From an uncultured Clostridia bacterium (GTDB lineage: Bacteria; Bacillota; Clostridia; Oscillospirales; Acutalibacteraceae): a DNA stretch of 58,662 nucleotides. The position numbers and the translations under genes are program-made. Of this stretch, positions 27,258 through 36,147 are shown one piece after another; position 1 is the first letter of the stretch; every line of letters starts with the position of its first letter. The notes below the pieces were generated by a model. It was given only the letters and a program-made list of their open reading frames with translations. It ran no database searches and had not been told where the DNA came from. The DNA lies in contig CALWIK010000022.1 of the NCBI GenBank assembly GCA_944380725.1, positions 1 to 58,662 on the forward strand, written 5' to 3'.

Positions 27258-27974
27258 TTAGTTTTTCCAGCCGTCGATATTTGATCTAGAGATGGCTCCT
27301 ATAATTTTTAATCTAAGGTTTGGATATTTTTTTTCCAATTTTAATATGAGTTCTTTAGTGGTTTGCCTGTTTGTATTAAAGTTAGCCGGACAATGGCTTT
27401 TTACAACTGGCAAATTTTTTTGTTTTATAAAGGCATCTATTTTTGCTTCATTACAAAAAATTAAAGGACGAATCATATATAAATTTTTTCGAGATAAATA
27501 TGTTACAGGAGAAAAACAACCAATTTTGCCACAATCAAATAAATTCATAAAAAAAGTTTCTACACTGTCTTCTAGATTATGACCAAGTGCTATTTTATTA
27601 CAGCCTAATTTTTTAGCCAGATCGTGTAGCATGCCCCTGCGCATTCGGGCGCAAAGACTGCAAGGATTCTTTTCTTTTCTCTCATTAAAAATTAGCTCTC
27701 CCAACCGAGATTTTTTAATTTTATATTTAATATTTAGCTTTGAACATAAGGTCTTTATTTTAGAGTAGTTAGTACTTTGCCCATTAAAACAAGGATCAAT
27801 AGTTATAGCAACTATTTCAAAAGTTTTAGGGTAATAAAATTTAATTTGGTTCATTGCATATAAAAGAAATAAAGAGTCTTTTCCTCCAGAAAGACATACC
27901 GCAATTTTATCGTTTTGATCAATCATTTTGTATTTATCAATAGCAGCACGAACTTTACCTATTATTTTATTCAT
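27258..27974 (-). CDS. TtcA-type PP-loop tRNA thiolation family protein
   Basis: 238-aa ATP pyrophosphatase. The PP-loop SGGKDS is at residues 29-34, the cysteine pair CSLC near residue 105 and a third cysteine in SHCPAN near residue 198. Together they match the iron-sulfur cluster ligands of TtcA-like tRNA thiolases. TtcA makes 2-thiocytidine in proteobacteria; the exact target of clostridial members is not certain. It is upstream of the tRNA operon on the same strand but is separated from it by the tRNA promoter. Confidence 0.8.
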   Translation of the reverse strand: MNKIIGKVRAAIDKYKMIDQNDKIAVCLSGGKDSLFLLYAMNQIKFYYPKTFEIVAITIDPCFNGQSTNYSKIKTLCSKLNIKYKIKKSRLGELIFNERKEKNPCSLCARMRRGMLHDLAKKLGCNKIALGHNLEDSVETFFMNLFDCGKIGCFSPVTYLSRKNLYMIRPLIFCNEAKIDAFIKQKNLPVVKSHCPANFNTNRQTTKELILKLEKKYPNLRLKIIGAISRSNIDGWKN

Positions 27975-28210
27975 TATAATATCATCCTAAATTTATATTT
28001 TCTAATAAATTATAGCATAACTTTTAAAGACCGTAATTTAAATTATTTTTATCATTTGCACTAATATTTTATAAAAATATTAACATTATATTGCAAAATA
28101 ATAACGATAAACACAAAATAAAGTCAAGTATTTTATAAAATATTAATTAAAGACAATAAACATAATACACAATAAATTCTTTTTTGTGCAAAAAAAAATT
28201 ACAATAATTG
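27975..28210. other. AT-rich intergenic region between ttcA-like gene and mraZ
   Basis: Divergent intergenic DNA, almost pure A/T, with no open frame. The right end carries the mraZ promoter and operator, listed separately. I see no conserved RNA structure in the rest. Confidence 0.6.
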
Positions 28211-28239
28211 TTGCTTTTTTTGAGGAAATGATTTATAAT
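28211..28239 (+). promoter_or_regulatory. Promoter of the division and wall cluster
   Basis: TTGCTT (28211-28216), 17 bp, TATAAT (28234-28239). The presumed start site falls within or just before the MraZ-type repeats. Confidence 0.8.
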
Positions 28240-28249
28240 AACTTTATTA

Positions 28250-28285
28250 GTGGTGAAAAGTGGTGTAAAGTAGTGTTAAGTGGAA
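28250..28285 (+). promoter_or_regulatory. MraZ-type operator: four boxes at 10-bp spacing
   Basis: Four hexamers GTGGTG, GTGGTG, GTAGTG and GTGGAA begin at 28250, 28260, 28270 and 28280, separated by 4-nt A/T spacers. MraZ is known to bind tandem GTGG(A/T)G boxes separated by 4 nt upstream of its own gene. The boxes directly follow the -10 box, a position suited to autorepression of the cluster. Confidence 0.85.
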
Positions 28286-28319
28286 CAGTGTTGGTTGTTC
28301 TTAATTTGGAGGGGCGCTT

Positions 28320-28739
28320 ATGTTGATAGGTGAATACCAACATAATATAGATTTAAAAGGAAGAGTTGCTGTTCCTGCAAAATTTCGAGACGATTTAGGA
28401 CTACTATTTTACATCACTAAAGGGCTTGACAACTGTTTGTTCGTTTTACCTAAAGAGGAGTGGAACAGATTAGTTGAAAAAATCAAGACATTGCCAATTT
28501 CTAAAGCAAGAGGGTTACAGAGGTTTTTCTTTTCTGGTGCAGCGGAGGTTATGCCAGATAAACAGGGAAGGATTTTGATTCCTCAGCAACTAAGAGAGCA
28601 CGCTAATCTTGATAAAGAAGTAACATTTATCGGGACATCAAGCCGGGTAGAAATTTGGGATAGCGCTAAATGGACAAAATTCAATTCTGAGTTAACCCAA
28701 GAAACTATTGCCGAAGCAATGGATATGCTTGATCTGTAG
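28320..28739 (+). CDS. mraZ: Transcriptional regulator MraZ
   Basis: 139-aa DNA-binding protein with two SpoVT/AbrB-like halves (LKGRVAVPAKFRDDLG near residue 13 and DKQGRILIPQQLREHA near residue 80). It represses or tunes the division and cell-wall cluster it heads by binding tandem boxes upstream; those boxes are present here. GGAGG precedes the ATG. rsmH follows 20 bp later. Confidence 0.96.
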   Translation: MLIGEYQHNIDLKGRVAVPAKFRDDLGLLFYITKGLDNCLFVLPKEEWNRLVEKIKTLPISKARGLQRFFFSGAAEVMPDKQGRILIPQQLREHANLDKEVTFIGTSSRVEIWDSAKWTKFNSELTQETIAEAMDMLDL

Positions 28740-28759
28740 GCAAGGAGTGATTATGGCAG

Positions 28760-29686
28760 ATGACTTTTTTGCACACACCAGTTTTGCTTGAAGAAGCAAT
28801 TGAAGGCCTTGCAATAAAAAAATCCGGAACTTACATAGATGGTACTGCAGGTGGAGGAAGTCATTCGGAAGCTATTTTAAAAAGATTAAAATCTGGCAAA
28901 TTGATTTCTATTGATCAAGACCCTGACGCAATAGATTTTTTGCAAGAAAAATTTTCTAAACATAAAAACTTAATCTTAGTTAAAGATAATTTTTCTCATA
29001 TGGCTCAAATCATGAGAGACATTTCTATTGAAGGTGTAGATGGGGTGCTCTTGGACATCGGAGTTTCTTCTTATCAATTTGATGCACCTGAGAGGGGTTT
29101 TTCTTATAGATACGATTATCCCTTAGATATGAGGATGAGCAAAACAGGAGTTAATGCAGCAGATTTAGTTAATAAGTTACCTTTAGCAGATCTTGAAAAG
29201 ATTATAAAAGACTATGGTGAAGAAGTTTTTTATAAAAGGATTGCATCTGCAATAGTTAAAGAAAGAGAAATGTTAGCGATTAAAACAACAGGCCATTTGG
29301 TTAATGTGATAAAATCAGCGATCCCTGCTAAATTTAAGCGAAATGGTGGACATCCCGCTAAAAAAACTTTTCAGGCACTTAGAATTGCTGTAAATAAAGA
29401 GCTAGACGTTTTGCAAAAAGGTTTAGATGCTGCATTTTCAATATTAAATCCTGGTGGAAGGTTGGCTGTTATTACTTTTCATTCTTTAGAAGACAGAATC
29501 GTAAAAAAAAACATGGCAAGTTGGTGTGAGGGCTGTACATGTCCACCTGAATTTCCTGTTTGTATATGTAACAAAACGCCTAGTGCAAAACTAGTTAACA
29601 AAAAAGCAATAAGACCTTCACAACATGAAATAAATGTAAATCCGAGAAGTAGAAGCGCAAAGCTTAGAATATGTGTAAAGCTATAG
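28760..29686 (+). CDS. rsmH: 16S rRNA (cytosine-1402-N4) methyltransferase RsmH
   Basis: 308-aa SAM-dependent methyltransferase acting on C1402 of 16S rRNA. HTPVLLEEA at the start, the SAM loop DGTAGGGSHS and the segment GVLLDIGVSS are typical. The chosen ATG lies 12 nt from AAGGAG. An ATG at 28753 is better spaced but in another frame and opens only a 12-codon frame. A T6 tract at 28765-28770 would join the two frames if one T were lost. Either a mini-cistron or a small assembly error is possible. Confidence 0.93.
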   Translation: MTFLHTPVLLEEAIEGLAIKKSGTYIDGTAGGGSHSEAILKRLKSGKLISIDQDPDAIDFLQEKFSKHKNLILVKDNFSHMAQIMRDISIEGVDGVLLDIGVSSYQFDAPERGFSYRYDYPLDMRMSKTGVNAADLVNKLPLADLEKIIKDYGEEVFYKRIASAIVKEREMLAIKTTGHLVNVIKSAIPAKFKRNGGHPAKKTFQALRIAVNKELDVLQKGLDAAFSILNPGGRLAVITFHSLEDRIVKKNMASWCEGCTCPPEFPVCICNKTPSAKLVNKKAIRPSQHEINVNPRSRSAKLRICVKL

Positions 29687-29708
29687 CTTTTTGATGGGAG
29701 TTGATAAA

Positions 29709-30185
29709 ATGTCGGTAAAAGAAAAAAATTTGGCTTATGATATTTCTTTGTTTGAAGAACGCAAATATATCGACAAGAAAAAAGATAATATTTTAATTTT
29801 GCCAAAGAAAGAAGTTAAAATAAATAAAAAAAATAAATTAAGGACGATGTTTGTCGCGATAGTAGCTTTTTCATTTAGTGTTGCTATTATGGGGGCAATT
29901 CTATTTAACCAAGCTCAACTTGCAGAATACACAGATAAAACAAATCAACTCTCTAAACAGCTAGAAGAATGTAAAAGTGAAAACACACAGCTGCAAATGA
30001 AAATAAAGGAAAGATTTTCTCCAGAAGAAGTAGAAAATTATGCAACAAGTAATTTATACATGAAGAAAACATCACCATCACAAGTTGAGTATTTTAGTTT
30101 ATCTTCTGGCGATAAGGCAGAACTAACTCAAAGTGGACGAAGCACATTTATAGACAAAATTTTAGCAATAGTGGGAATAAGATAA
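29709..30185 (+). CDS. ftsL: FtsL-like divisome protein
   Basis: 158-aa bitopic membrane protein: about 45 basic cytoplasmic residues, one transmembrane helix near residues 46-68, then an extracytoplasmic coiled coil (QLAEYTDKTNQLSKQLEEC) typical of FtsL/DivIC proteins that recruit and activate the septal synthase. Identification rests on topology and position between rsmH and the PBP. The frame is open from 29691, but GGGAG points to the ATG at 29709. Confidence 0.85.
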   Translation: MSVKEKNLAYDISLFEERKYIDKKKDNILILPKKEVKINKKNKLRTMFVAIVAFSFSVAIMGAILFNQAQLAEYTDKTNQLSKQLEECKSENTQLQMKIKERFSPEEVENYATSNLYMKKTSPSQVEYFSLSSGDKAELTQSGRSTFIDKILAIVGIR

Positions 30186-30267
30186 ATTTTAACTAAATAA
30201 ATATTTATTGTATGGGAGTTAAGGTAAAGTATCTTGACTCTCGTGATGTTTATGGGGGAGCTAAATT

Positions 30268-32496
30268 ATGGCAAGAGGAACCACTATTAGAATGTGGCGC
30301 AGATCGATTTTTGTGTTGGCTGCACTTATTATTGTAGGTTTCGGTGTAATTATTTTTAGACTGATAAAGCTGCAATTATTTCAGGGAGAAAGTTTACAGC
30401 AAATGGCGCTAGAACAGCAACTTAAAGATACAAAAATAAATGCTCAAAGGGGTACAATTTATGACCGTAATATGAAACCTTTAGCGCAGAGTGCCACCGT
30501 GTGGACTGTAGTTTTAGAATCAGCATATTTAAAGGATGATAAAGTCAAAGAGAAAATTGCAGATGGCTTATCACAAATACTTGATGAGGATAAAAATGAA
30601 ATTTTAGAAAAATCTAAAAAGAAATCATTTTATACAATTGTAAAAAGAAAAGTAGAAAGCGATGTAAAAGATAAAATTATAGAATTTCAAAAAGAAAACA
30701 AAATAACCACAGGCATTAGATTGGTTGAAGATTATAAAAGATATTATACATATGGAGATTTTGCATCTTGTGTATTGGGTTTTACCGGAACAGATAGTCA
30801 AGGACTGGCGGGGCTAGAGAGCTACTATAACGAGTACTTAACAGGTCAGTCGGGCAGATTAGTGACAGCACGAAATGCAGTGGGAACAGACATGCCTTTT
30901 GATTATGAAAAAATGATTCCGGCCCAAAATGGAAACAACTTGGTTTTGTGTATAGATGAGGTTATCCAGCACTTTCTTGAAAAAGGACTCGAAGAGGGAA
31001 TTATAAATAATAAAGTCATGAACAGAGCCGGCGCAATAATGATGGACGTAAATACCGGAGAAATACTCGGAATGGCAGTAAAAGGTGGGTTTGATCCGAA
31101 TAAGCCTTTTGAGATCGCAGACCAAACAGTAAAAGAGCAAATAGAATTACTGCCAGAAGAAGATCGAGCCAAAATTAAAGCAGAAGCACTTGAAGCACAG
31201 TGGAGAAATAAACTAGTAAGTGATACTTATATGCCAGGGTCTGTTTATAAACAGATTACAACAGCTATGGCTTTTGAAGAAAATTTAATCAATGAGAAAA
31301 CTGCTTTTAATTGTACTGGAAGCTTTGTCCCATTTCAGGGGGCCAGACCTATAAAATGTCATAAACACGGCGGACATGGTTTGCAAGTTTTTGCCAGAGC
31401 TTTCTGCAATTCTTGCAACCCTTCATTTATCCAAATAGGTCAAAAAATAGGAGCAGAGAGGTTCTATAAATATTATCAAGCTTTTGGATTTACTGAAAAA
31501 ACAGGAATAGACCTGCCCGGAGAAGCTAACGGGATATTTTTTAGTAAAGATGGTAGCATGGGTCCAATGGATTTAGCAGTTGCATCGTTTGGGCAAAATT
31601 TTAGTATTACGCCAATACAAATGATAACTGCATGTGCTGCAGTTGCTAATGGAGGACATTTAGTGCAGCCACATATAGTAAAACAAATAACAGATAATGA
31701 AGGCAATATAGTAAAAAATTTTGATAAAATAGAAAAAAGACAAGTAATCTCAGAACAAACATCCAAAAGAATTTGCGACTTGCTTATGCAAAATGCAATT
31801 GATGGCGGTGCAAAAAATGGATATATAGCAGGCTATAGAATAGGAGGAAAAACAGGAACAACTCAAAAAATTGGTAATAGTGGCCCAGGAGGAATGGATT
31901 ATATATCCTCTTTTTGTGGTATAGCTCCGGCAGATAACCCAAGATATATCTTGCTTATTTATTATGATACACCTAAAGGCCCAAGTTACTATGGTGCAGC
32001 AGTTGCCGCGCCAACTTTTGCAAAAATTATGCAAGATGCTCTGCCATATTTGGGTGTGGAACGAAAATATACAGATGAAGAGATTGCGAAACTCGATATA
32101 CAAGTTCCATTTTTAGTTGGATCATCGGTAGATCAAGCTAAAAATCAGGCAATAAACTTGCAGCTTAATCCGGTGGTTTATGGTTCGGGAGAAACTGTTA
32201 TATCACAAATCCCGGATTTTTCAACAAAAATGCCAAAAGGAGGCACTATCGTTTTATATACAGATAAAGAAAGTGCGGATAAAAAGGTTATTGTTCCTAA
32301 ATTTATTGGTTTAAATTTGGCAACAGCAAATAGAGAGGCTTCTGCAGCAAAATTAAATATTATTATAAAAGGTTCATCTTTATCTAGTAGTAGTTCTGTG
32401 TGTGCAAGCCAAAGTATTGCAGAAGGAGCCGAAGTAAAGCCCGGAACGGTAATAAATTTGGTGTTTGCACAAAGTAAAACGGAACATAAGGATTAA
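30268..32496 (+). CDS. ftsI: Class B penicillin-binding protein with two PASTA domains
   Basis: 742-aa transpeptidase cross-linking peptidoglycan at the septum. It has one N-terminal membrane anchor (about residues 13-33), a PBP dimerisation domain starting RGTIYDRN, the active-site S325xxK328, the SxN motif S382-C-N384 and the KTG triad at 528-530. Two PASTA domains follow at the C-terminus (about 610-670 and 675-738). Sequence alone does not settle whether it is the vegetative septal PBP or sporulation-specific SpoVD. A 10-bp hairpin with G-U pairs (30214-30242) without a T-tract precedes the GGGGGAG site. Confidence 0.93.
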   Translation: MARGTTIRMWRRSIFVLAALIIVGFGVIIFRLIKLQLFQGESLQQMALEQQLKDTKINAQRGTIYDRNMKPLAQSATVWTVVLESAYLKDDKVKEKIADGLSQILDEDKNEILEKSKKKSFYTIVKRKVESDVKDKIIEFQKENKITTGIRLVEDYKRYYTYGDFASCVLGFTGTDSQGLAGLESYYNEYLTGQSGRLVTARNAVGTDMPFDYEKMIPAQNGNNLVLCIDEVIQHFLEKGLEEGIINNKVMNRAGAIMMDVNTGEILGMAVKGGFDPNKPFEIADQTVKEQIELLPEEDRAKIKAEALEAQWRNKLVSDTYMPGSVYKQITTAMAFEENLINEKTAFNCTGSFVPFQGARPIKCHKHGGHGLQVFARAFCNSCNPSFIQIGQKIGAERFYKYYQAFGFTEKTGIDLPGEANGIFFSKDGSMGPMDLAVASFGQNFSITPIQMITACAAVANGGHLVQPHIVKQITDNEGNIVKNFDKIEKRQVISEQTSKRICDLLMQNAIDGGAKNGYIAGYRIGGKTGTTQKIGNSGPGGMDYISSFCGIAPADNPRYILLIYYDTPKGPSYYGAAVAAPTFAKIMQDALPYLGVERKYTDEEIAKLDIQVPFLVGSSVDQAKNQAINLQLNPVVYGSGETVISQIPDFSTKMPKGGTIVLYTDKESADKKVIVPKFIGLNLATANREASAAKLNIIIKGSSLSSSSSVCASQSIAEGAEVKPGTVINLVFAQSKTEHKD

Positions 32497-32509
32497 ACAG
32501 GATTTTTTA

Positions 32510-32539
32510 TTGTGTAAAATTATTTTGCTATGTTATAAT
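32510..32539 (+). promoter_or_regulatory. Internal promoter upstream of mraY
   Basis: TTGTGT (32510-32515), 18 bp, TATAAT (32534-32539), between the PBP and mraY genes. Confidence 0.5.
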
Positions 32540-32582
32540 ATTAATGTCTCTGTAAAAAAATTTAAGAAGGGTGGAGGAGATT

Positions 32583-33620
32583 ATGTCAAGTATTTGGGTA
32601 TTGATAGTAACTTTTTTTTCGTTTTTTATCACTTACTTTTGTGCTAAGAAAATTATACCATATCTTCATAAATTAAAATATGGCCAAACTATATTAGAAA
32701 TTGGCCCGTCTTGGCATAAAAAAAAGCAAGGGACGCCTACAATGGGAGGAATAATCTTTATTGCAGGTATAATCTTATCAATTATTATTGTTATACCTAT
32801 TTACTATTTCTTTTCAGTAAGAAATAATTTGCGTTTACAAGAACCTCCGCTTATGATGCTAAAAATTATTTCTGGAGTCTTAATGGCCTTAGCATACGGA
32901 GCAATAGGATTTTTAGATGATTATGTTAAAGTTGTAAAAAAACGCAATCTCGGGTTAACTGCTATGCAAAAACTAATTATGCAGTTTTTAGTTGCAGGTA
33001 TATATTTATTGTTGTTATATTTGGCAGAGTCAATGCAAAAAGGAAGCAGCGTAACCTCAACTATAATCCCTTTTTTTGGCCGCATAAATTTAGGAGCTTT
33101 TTATTGGCCGATAGCTGTCGTGTTGATAGTAGGGATGGTTAATGCTGTTAATTTAACAGACGGAATAGATGGGCTATGCACATCTATAACTTTTTTTGTA
33201 TCTATATTTTTTATGCTTATATCTGGATTTTTGGGTATGATAAATTCAAGTATAGTTGCAGGAGCATTGCTTGGGGGTTGTTTTGGATTTTTAGTGTTTA
33301 ACATTTACCCGGCTCAAGTTTTTATGGGAGATACAGGATCTTTGTTTTTGGGCGGATTAATTTGTGCCATGGCATTTACTATAAATATGCCAATTTTATT
33401 GCCGATAATAGGGGTAATGTATGTTTTAGAAATGTTTTCGGTTATTTTGCAGGTAATTTATTTTAAAGCAACAAAAGGAAAACGCTTATTTAAAATGAGC
33501 CCACTGCATCATCATTTTGAAATGTGTGGCTGGAGTGAAACAAAAATTTGCATCGTATTTGATCTGATTACAATTATTTTTGGAGTAATCGCGGTTGCTT
33601 CTATTATCATTAGCATTTAA
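32583..33620 (+). CDS. mraY: Phospho-N-acetylmuramoyl-pentapeptide transferase
   Basis: MraY (345 aa) makes lipid I on the inner membrane face. About ten transmembrane helices are visible, with the conserved cytoplasmic motifs TMGG, FLDDYVKV, NLTDGIDGL, FMGDTGSL and PLHHHFE. The frame is open from a GTG at 32571 that lies on the ribosome binding site; GGAGGAG directs the ATG at 32583. murD, often next, is absent from this cluster, as are murE and murF. Confidence 0.97.
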   Translation: MSSIWVLIVTFFSFFITYFCAKKIIPYLHKLKYGQTILEIGPSWHKKKQGTPTMGGIIFIAGIILSIIIVIPIYYFFSVRNNLRLQEPPLMMLKIISGVLMALAYGAIGFLDDYVKVVKKRNLGLTAMQKLIMQFLVAGIYLLLLYLAESMQKGSSVTSTIIPFFGRINLGAFYWPIAVVLIVGMVNAVNLTDGIDGLCTSITFFVSIFFMLISGFLGMINSSIVAGALLGGCFGFLVFNIYPAQVFMGDTGSLFLGGLICAMAFTINMPILLPIIGVMYVLEMFSVILQVIYFKATKGKRLFKMSPLHHHFEMCGWSETKICIVFDLITIIFGVIAVASIIISI

Positions 33621-33650
33621 TTTTATAAATTTTGAAAGAGAGGTGCAAGG

Positions 33651-34916
33651 TTGGTCAGAAATTATAATAAATTTGTAGCAGAAGTTAAAAATAGTGGAGA
33701 AAGACGTAACAAAAGAACCTCGAAATCAAAAAAAAGTATAGGTTCTAAAAAGTTATTATCGGTTTCTAAAAGATTAACTCCTATTCGAAAAAAATTTAAA
33801 ATCTTTTCTATAAGGTCTGGACTTGATATGCCATTTTTCTTTATAAATATGGCTATACTTGTAATAGGACTTATAATGCTATTTTCGGCTTCTTACCCTA
33901 ATGCTTATTATTATAAGCACGGAGATAGCTATTATTTTATAAGAAGTCAGCTCATATGGGCAGTGATTGGTGTTGTTGCGATGATCGCAATTTCTTATTT
34001 TGATTATCATCATCTGCACAAATTAGCAGTTCCGATTCTGGGGTTGTCTTTTGTACTTTTGATTGTAGTTTTATTTATGCCTATGGTAAATGGTGTTCAC
34101 AGATGGATTCCGTTAGGACCAATTGGCTTTCAGGCGTCAGAGATAACAAAGTTTGCAATAGTTTTGTCGTTTGCACATTTTATATCGATAAACTTTAAAA
34201 GAATGGGCACGTTTAGATATGGAGTTTTGCCTTACGGAATAATATTAGTGCTTACTGCTTTTTTGCTGTATCTTGAACCGCATATTTCTTGTCTAATAAT
34301 AGTTGTACTGCTTGCAGGAGGAATGTTATATATAGGCGGAGTAAAGTTGCGATGGTTTGGATTAGTTTTAGCTGTCGCATTAGCTGCGGTTGGATATGTG
34401 GTTTTATTTACAGACAAATTAGGATATGCAAATGGCCGAGTTCAAGGCTGGCTGGACCCTTTTACAACAAATCCAAATGTTGACACATGGCAAACAAAAC
34501 AGGGACTTTATGCAATAGGTTCTGGAGGTTTGTGGGGCTTAGGATTAGGACAATCTAGACAAAAATATTTATATATTCCAGAACCGCAAAATGACTTTAT
34601 ATTTTCAGTAGTTTGTGAAGAATTAGGTTTTATTGGGGCGCTAATAATATTAATTTTGTTTGCTATGCTTATTTGGAGAGGAATCATTATATCTATGCGA
34701 GCCAAAGATAAATTTGGAGCGCTGTTAGGAATAGGTCTTACAGCTCAAGTTGGGCTACAGGTGATTTTAAATATTTTTGTTGTTACTAACACAATTCCAA
34801 ACACGGGCATAAGTTTGCCATTTTTTAGTTATGGAGGAACCTCTCTTGTTATGCTTTTAGCTCAGATGGGAATCGTTTTGTCAATCTCTAGAACTTCAAA
34901 AATAGAAAAAACTTAA
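33651..34916 (+). CDS. ftsW: SEDS-family peptidoglycan polymerase FtsW/SpoVE
   Basis: 421-aa lipid II polymerase of the shape-elongation-division-sporulation family, with about ten membrane helices. The N-terminal 60 residues form a strongly basic cytoplasmic extension. Motifs include GLIMLFSAS, the EPH segment with GG, and the C-terminal NTGISLPFFSYGGTSL. The start is TTG with AGAGAGG 7 nt upstream. Partner of the class B PBP encoded upstream. Confidence 0.94.
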   Translation: MVRNYNKFVAEVKNSGERRNKRTSKSKKSIGSKKLLSVSKRLTPIRKKFKIFSIRSGLDMPFFFINMAILVIGLIMLFSASYPNAYYYKHGDSYYFIRSQLIWAVIGVVAMIAISYFDYHHLHKLAVPILGLSFVLLIVVLFMPMVNGVHRWIPLGPIGFQASEITKFAIVLSFAHFISINFKRMGTFRYGVLPYGIILVLTAFLLYLEPHISCLIIVVLLAGGMLYIGGVKLRWFGLVLAVALAAVGYVVLFTDKLGYANGRVQGWLDPFTTNPNVDTWQTKQGLYAIGSGGLWGLGLGQSRQKYLYIPEPQNDFIFSVVCEELGFIGALIILILFAMLIWRGIIISMRAKDKFGALLGIGLTAQVGLQVILNIFVVTNTIPNTGISLPFFSYGGTSLVMLLAQMGIVLSISRTSKIEKT

Positions 34917-34937
34917 AAAGGAGTGATCTGGAAGTTT

Positions 34938-36053
34938 ATGAGAATTATTTTTGCCGGAGGTGGCACAGCTGGTCATATAAATCCGGCACTGGCAATCGCT
35001 GGATATTTAAAGGAAAAAATTAAAGATCCAGAAATTTTGTATGTTGGTGCTGTTAATGGGATGGAGGAAACTTTAGTAAAGCAGGCTGGGATTAATTTTT
35101 GTGGAATAAAAATTTCTGGTTTTAGTAGAAAAATTAATTTTGTAAGCTTAAAGAAAAATGTTATAACTTTAAAAAGAATATTAACGGCAAGCTATGAATC
35201 AAAAAAAATTATTAAAACTTTTAAACCAGACATATGTGTGGGCACGGGTGGATATGTTAGTGGACCAATTTTGAGAAAAGCGGCACAGATGGGAGTTCCA
35301 ATAATAATTCATGAACAAAATGCATTTCCTGGAATTACAACTAAAATGCTTGTGCACAGGGCTAAATTTGTGATGCTGGCAATGGAACAAGCAAAAAAAT
35401 TTTTTGATGGTAGATGTAATGTTGTTGTTACCGGAAATCCGGTCAGAAAAGAGATTATGTCTATTGGCTATAAGGAGGCAAGAACAAAGTTAAAGCTTGA
35501 TGATAGACCGGTAATATTGTCTTTTGGAGGAAGTTTAGGGGCTAGAAAAATTAATGAAGCTATAATAGATTTGCTTGCAGATACAGCTAAAGATGATAAA
35601 TTTCAGCATATTCATGCATATGGAAAATACGGCCAATGGTTTTTGCCAACTTTAGAAGAAAAAGGTGTAAAACTCGCGGAACATAAAAATTTGGATATAA
35701 GAGAGTACATAAATAATATGCCTGTTTGTTTGGCTGCTGCTGATTTAGTTATTTGTAGAGCAGGAGCAATAACTTTGAGTGAATTACAAGTAAAGGGCAA
35801 AGCTTCAATTTTGATTCCTTCACCAAATGTGGCAGAAAATCACCAGTATCATAATGCGATGGCACTCGTTAATAATGAAGCGGCAAGCATTATAGAAGAA
35901 AGTGATTTAACAGGGGAAGTGCTTATAAAGAAAACAAAAAATTTGTTGTCACAACCGGAATTATTAAAAAAACACCAAGAAAATATAAAAAAAATGGCTA
36001 TATGTGATGCAAATGAAAGAATTTTTTCTATAATTCAGAAAGTTGTAAACTAA
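34938..36053 (+). CDS. murG: UDP-GlcNAc:lipid I GlcNAc transferase MurG
   Basis: 371-aa GT-B glycosyltransferase that converts lipid I to lipid II. GGGTAGHINPALAIA, HEQNAFPG, SFGGSLGA and CRAGAITLSEL are present. The frame is open from a GTG at 34923 on the ribosome binding site; the ATG at 34938, just before RIIFAGGGTAGH, is the likely start. Confidence 0.96.
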   Translation: MRIIFAGGGTAGHINPALAIAGYLKEKIKDPEILYVGAVNGMEETLVKQAGINFCGIKISGFSRKINFVSLKKNVITLKRILTASYESKKIIKTFKPDICVGTGGYVSGPILRKAAQMGVPIIIHEQNAFPGITTKMLVHRAKFVMLAMEQAKKFFDGRCNVVVTGNPVRKEIMSIGYKEARTKLKLDDRPVILSFGGSLGARKINEAIIDLLADTAKDDKFQHIHAYGKYGQWFLPTLEEKGVKLAEHKNLDIREYINNMPVCLAAADLVICRAGAITLSELQVKGKASILIPSPNVAENHQYHNAMALVNNEAASIIEESDLTGEVLIKKTKNLLSQPELLKKHQENIKKMAICDANERIFSIIQKVVN

Positions 36054-36147
36054 ATTAATAAAAAGCTGAACTCACAAGATCATTTCGAAAAGCATAGTAT
36101 ATCATAATTAAAACGCTGAAGAATATATGCCAAAAAGAGGTGAAAAA

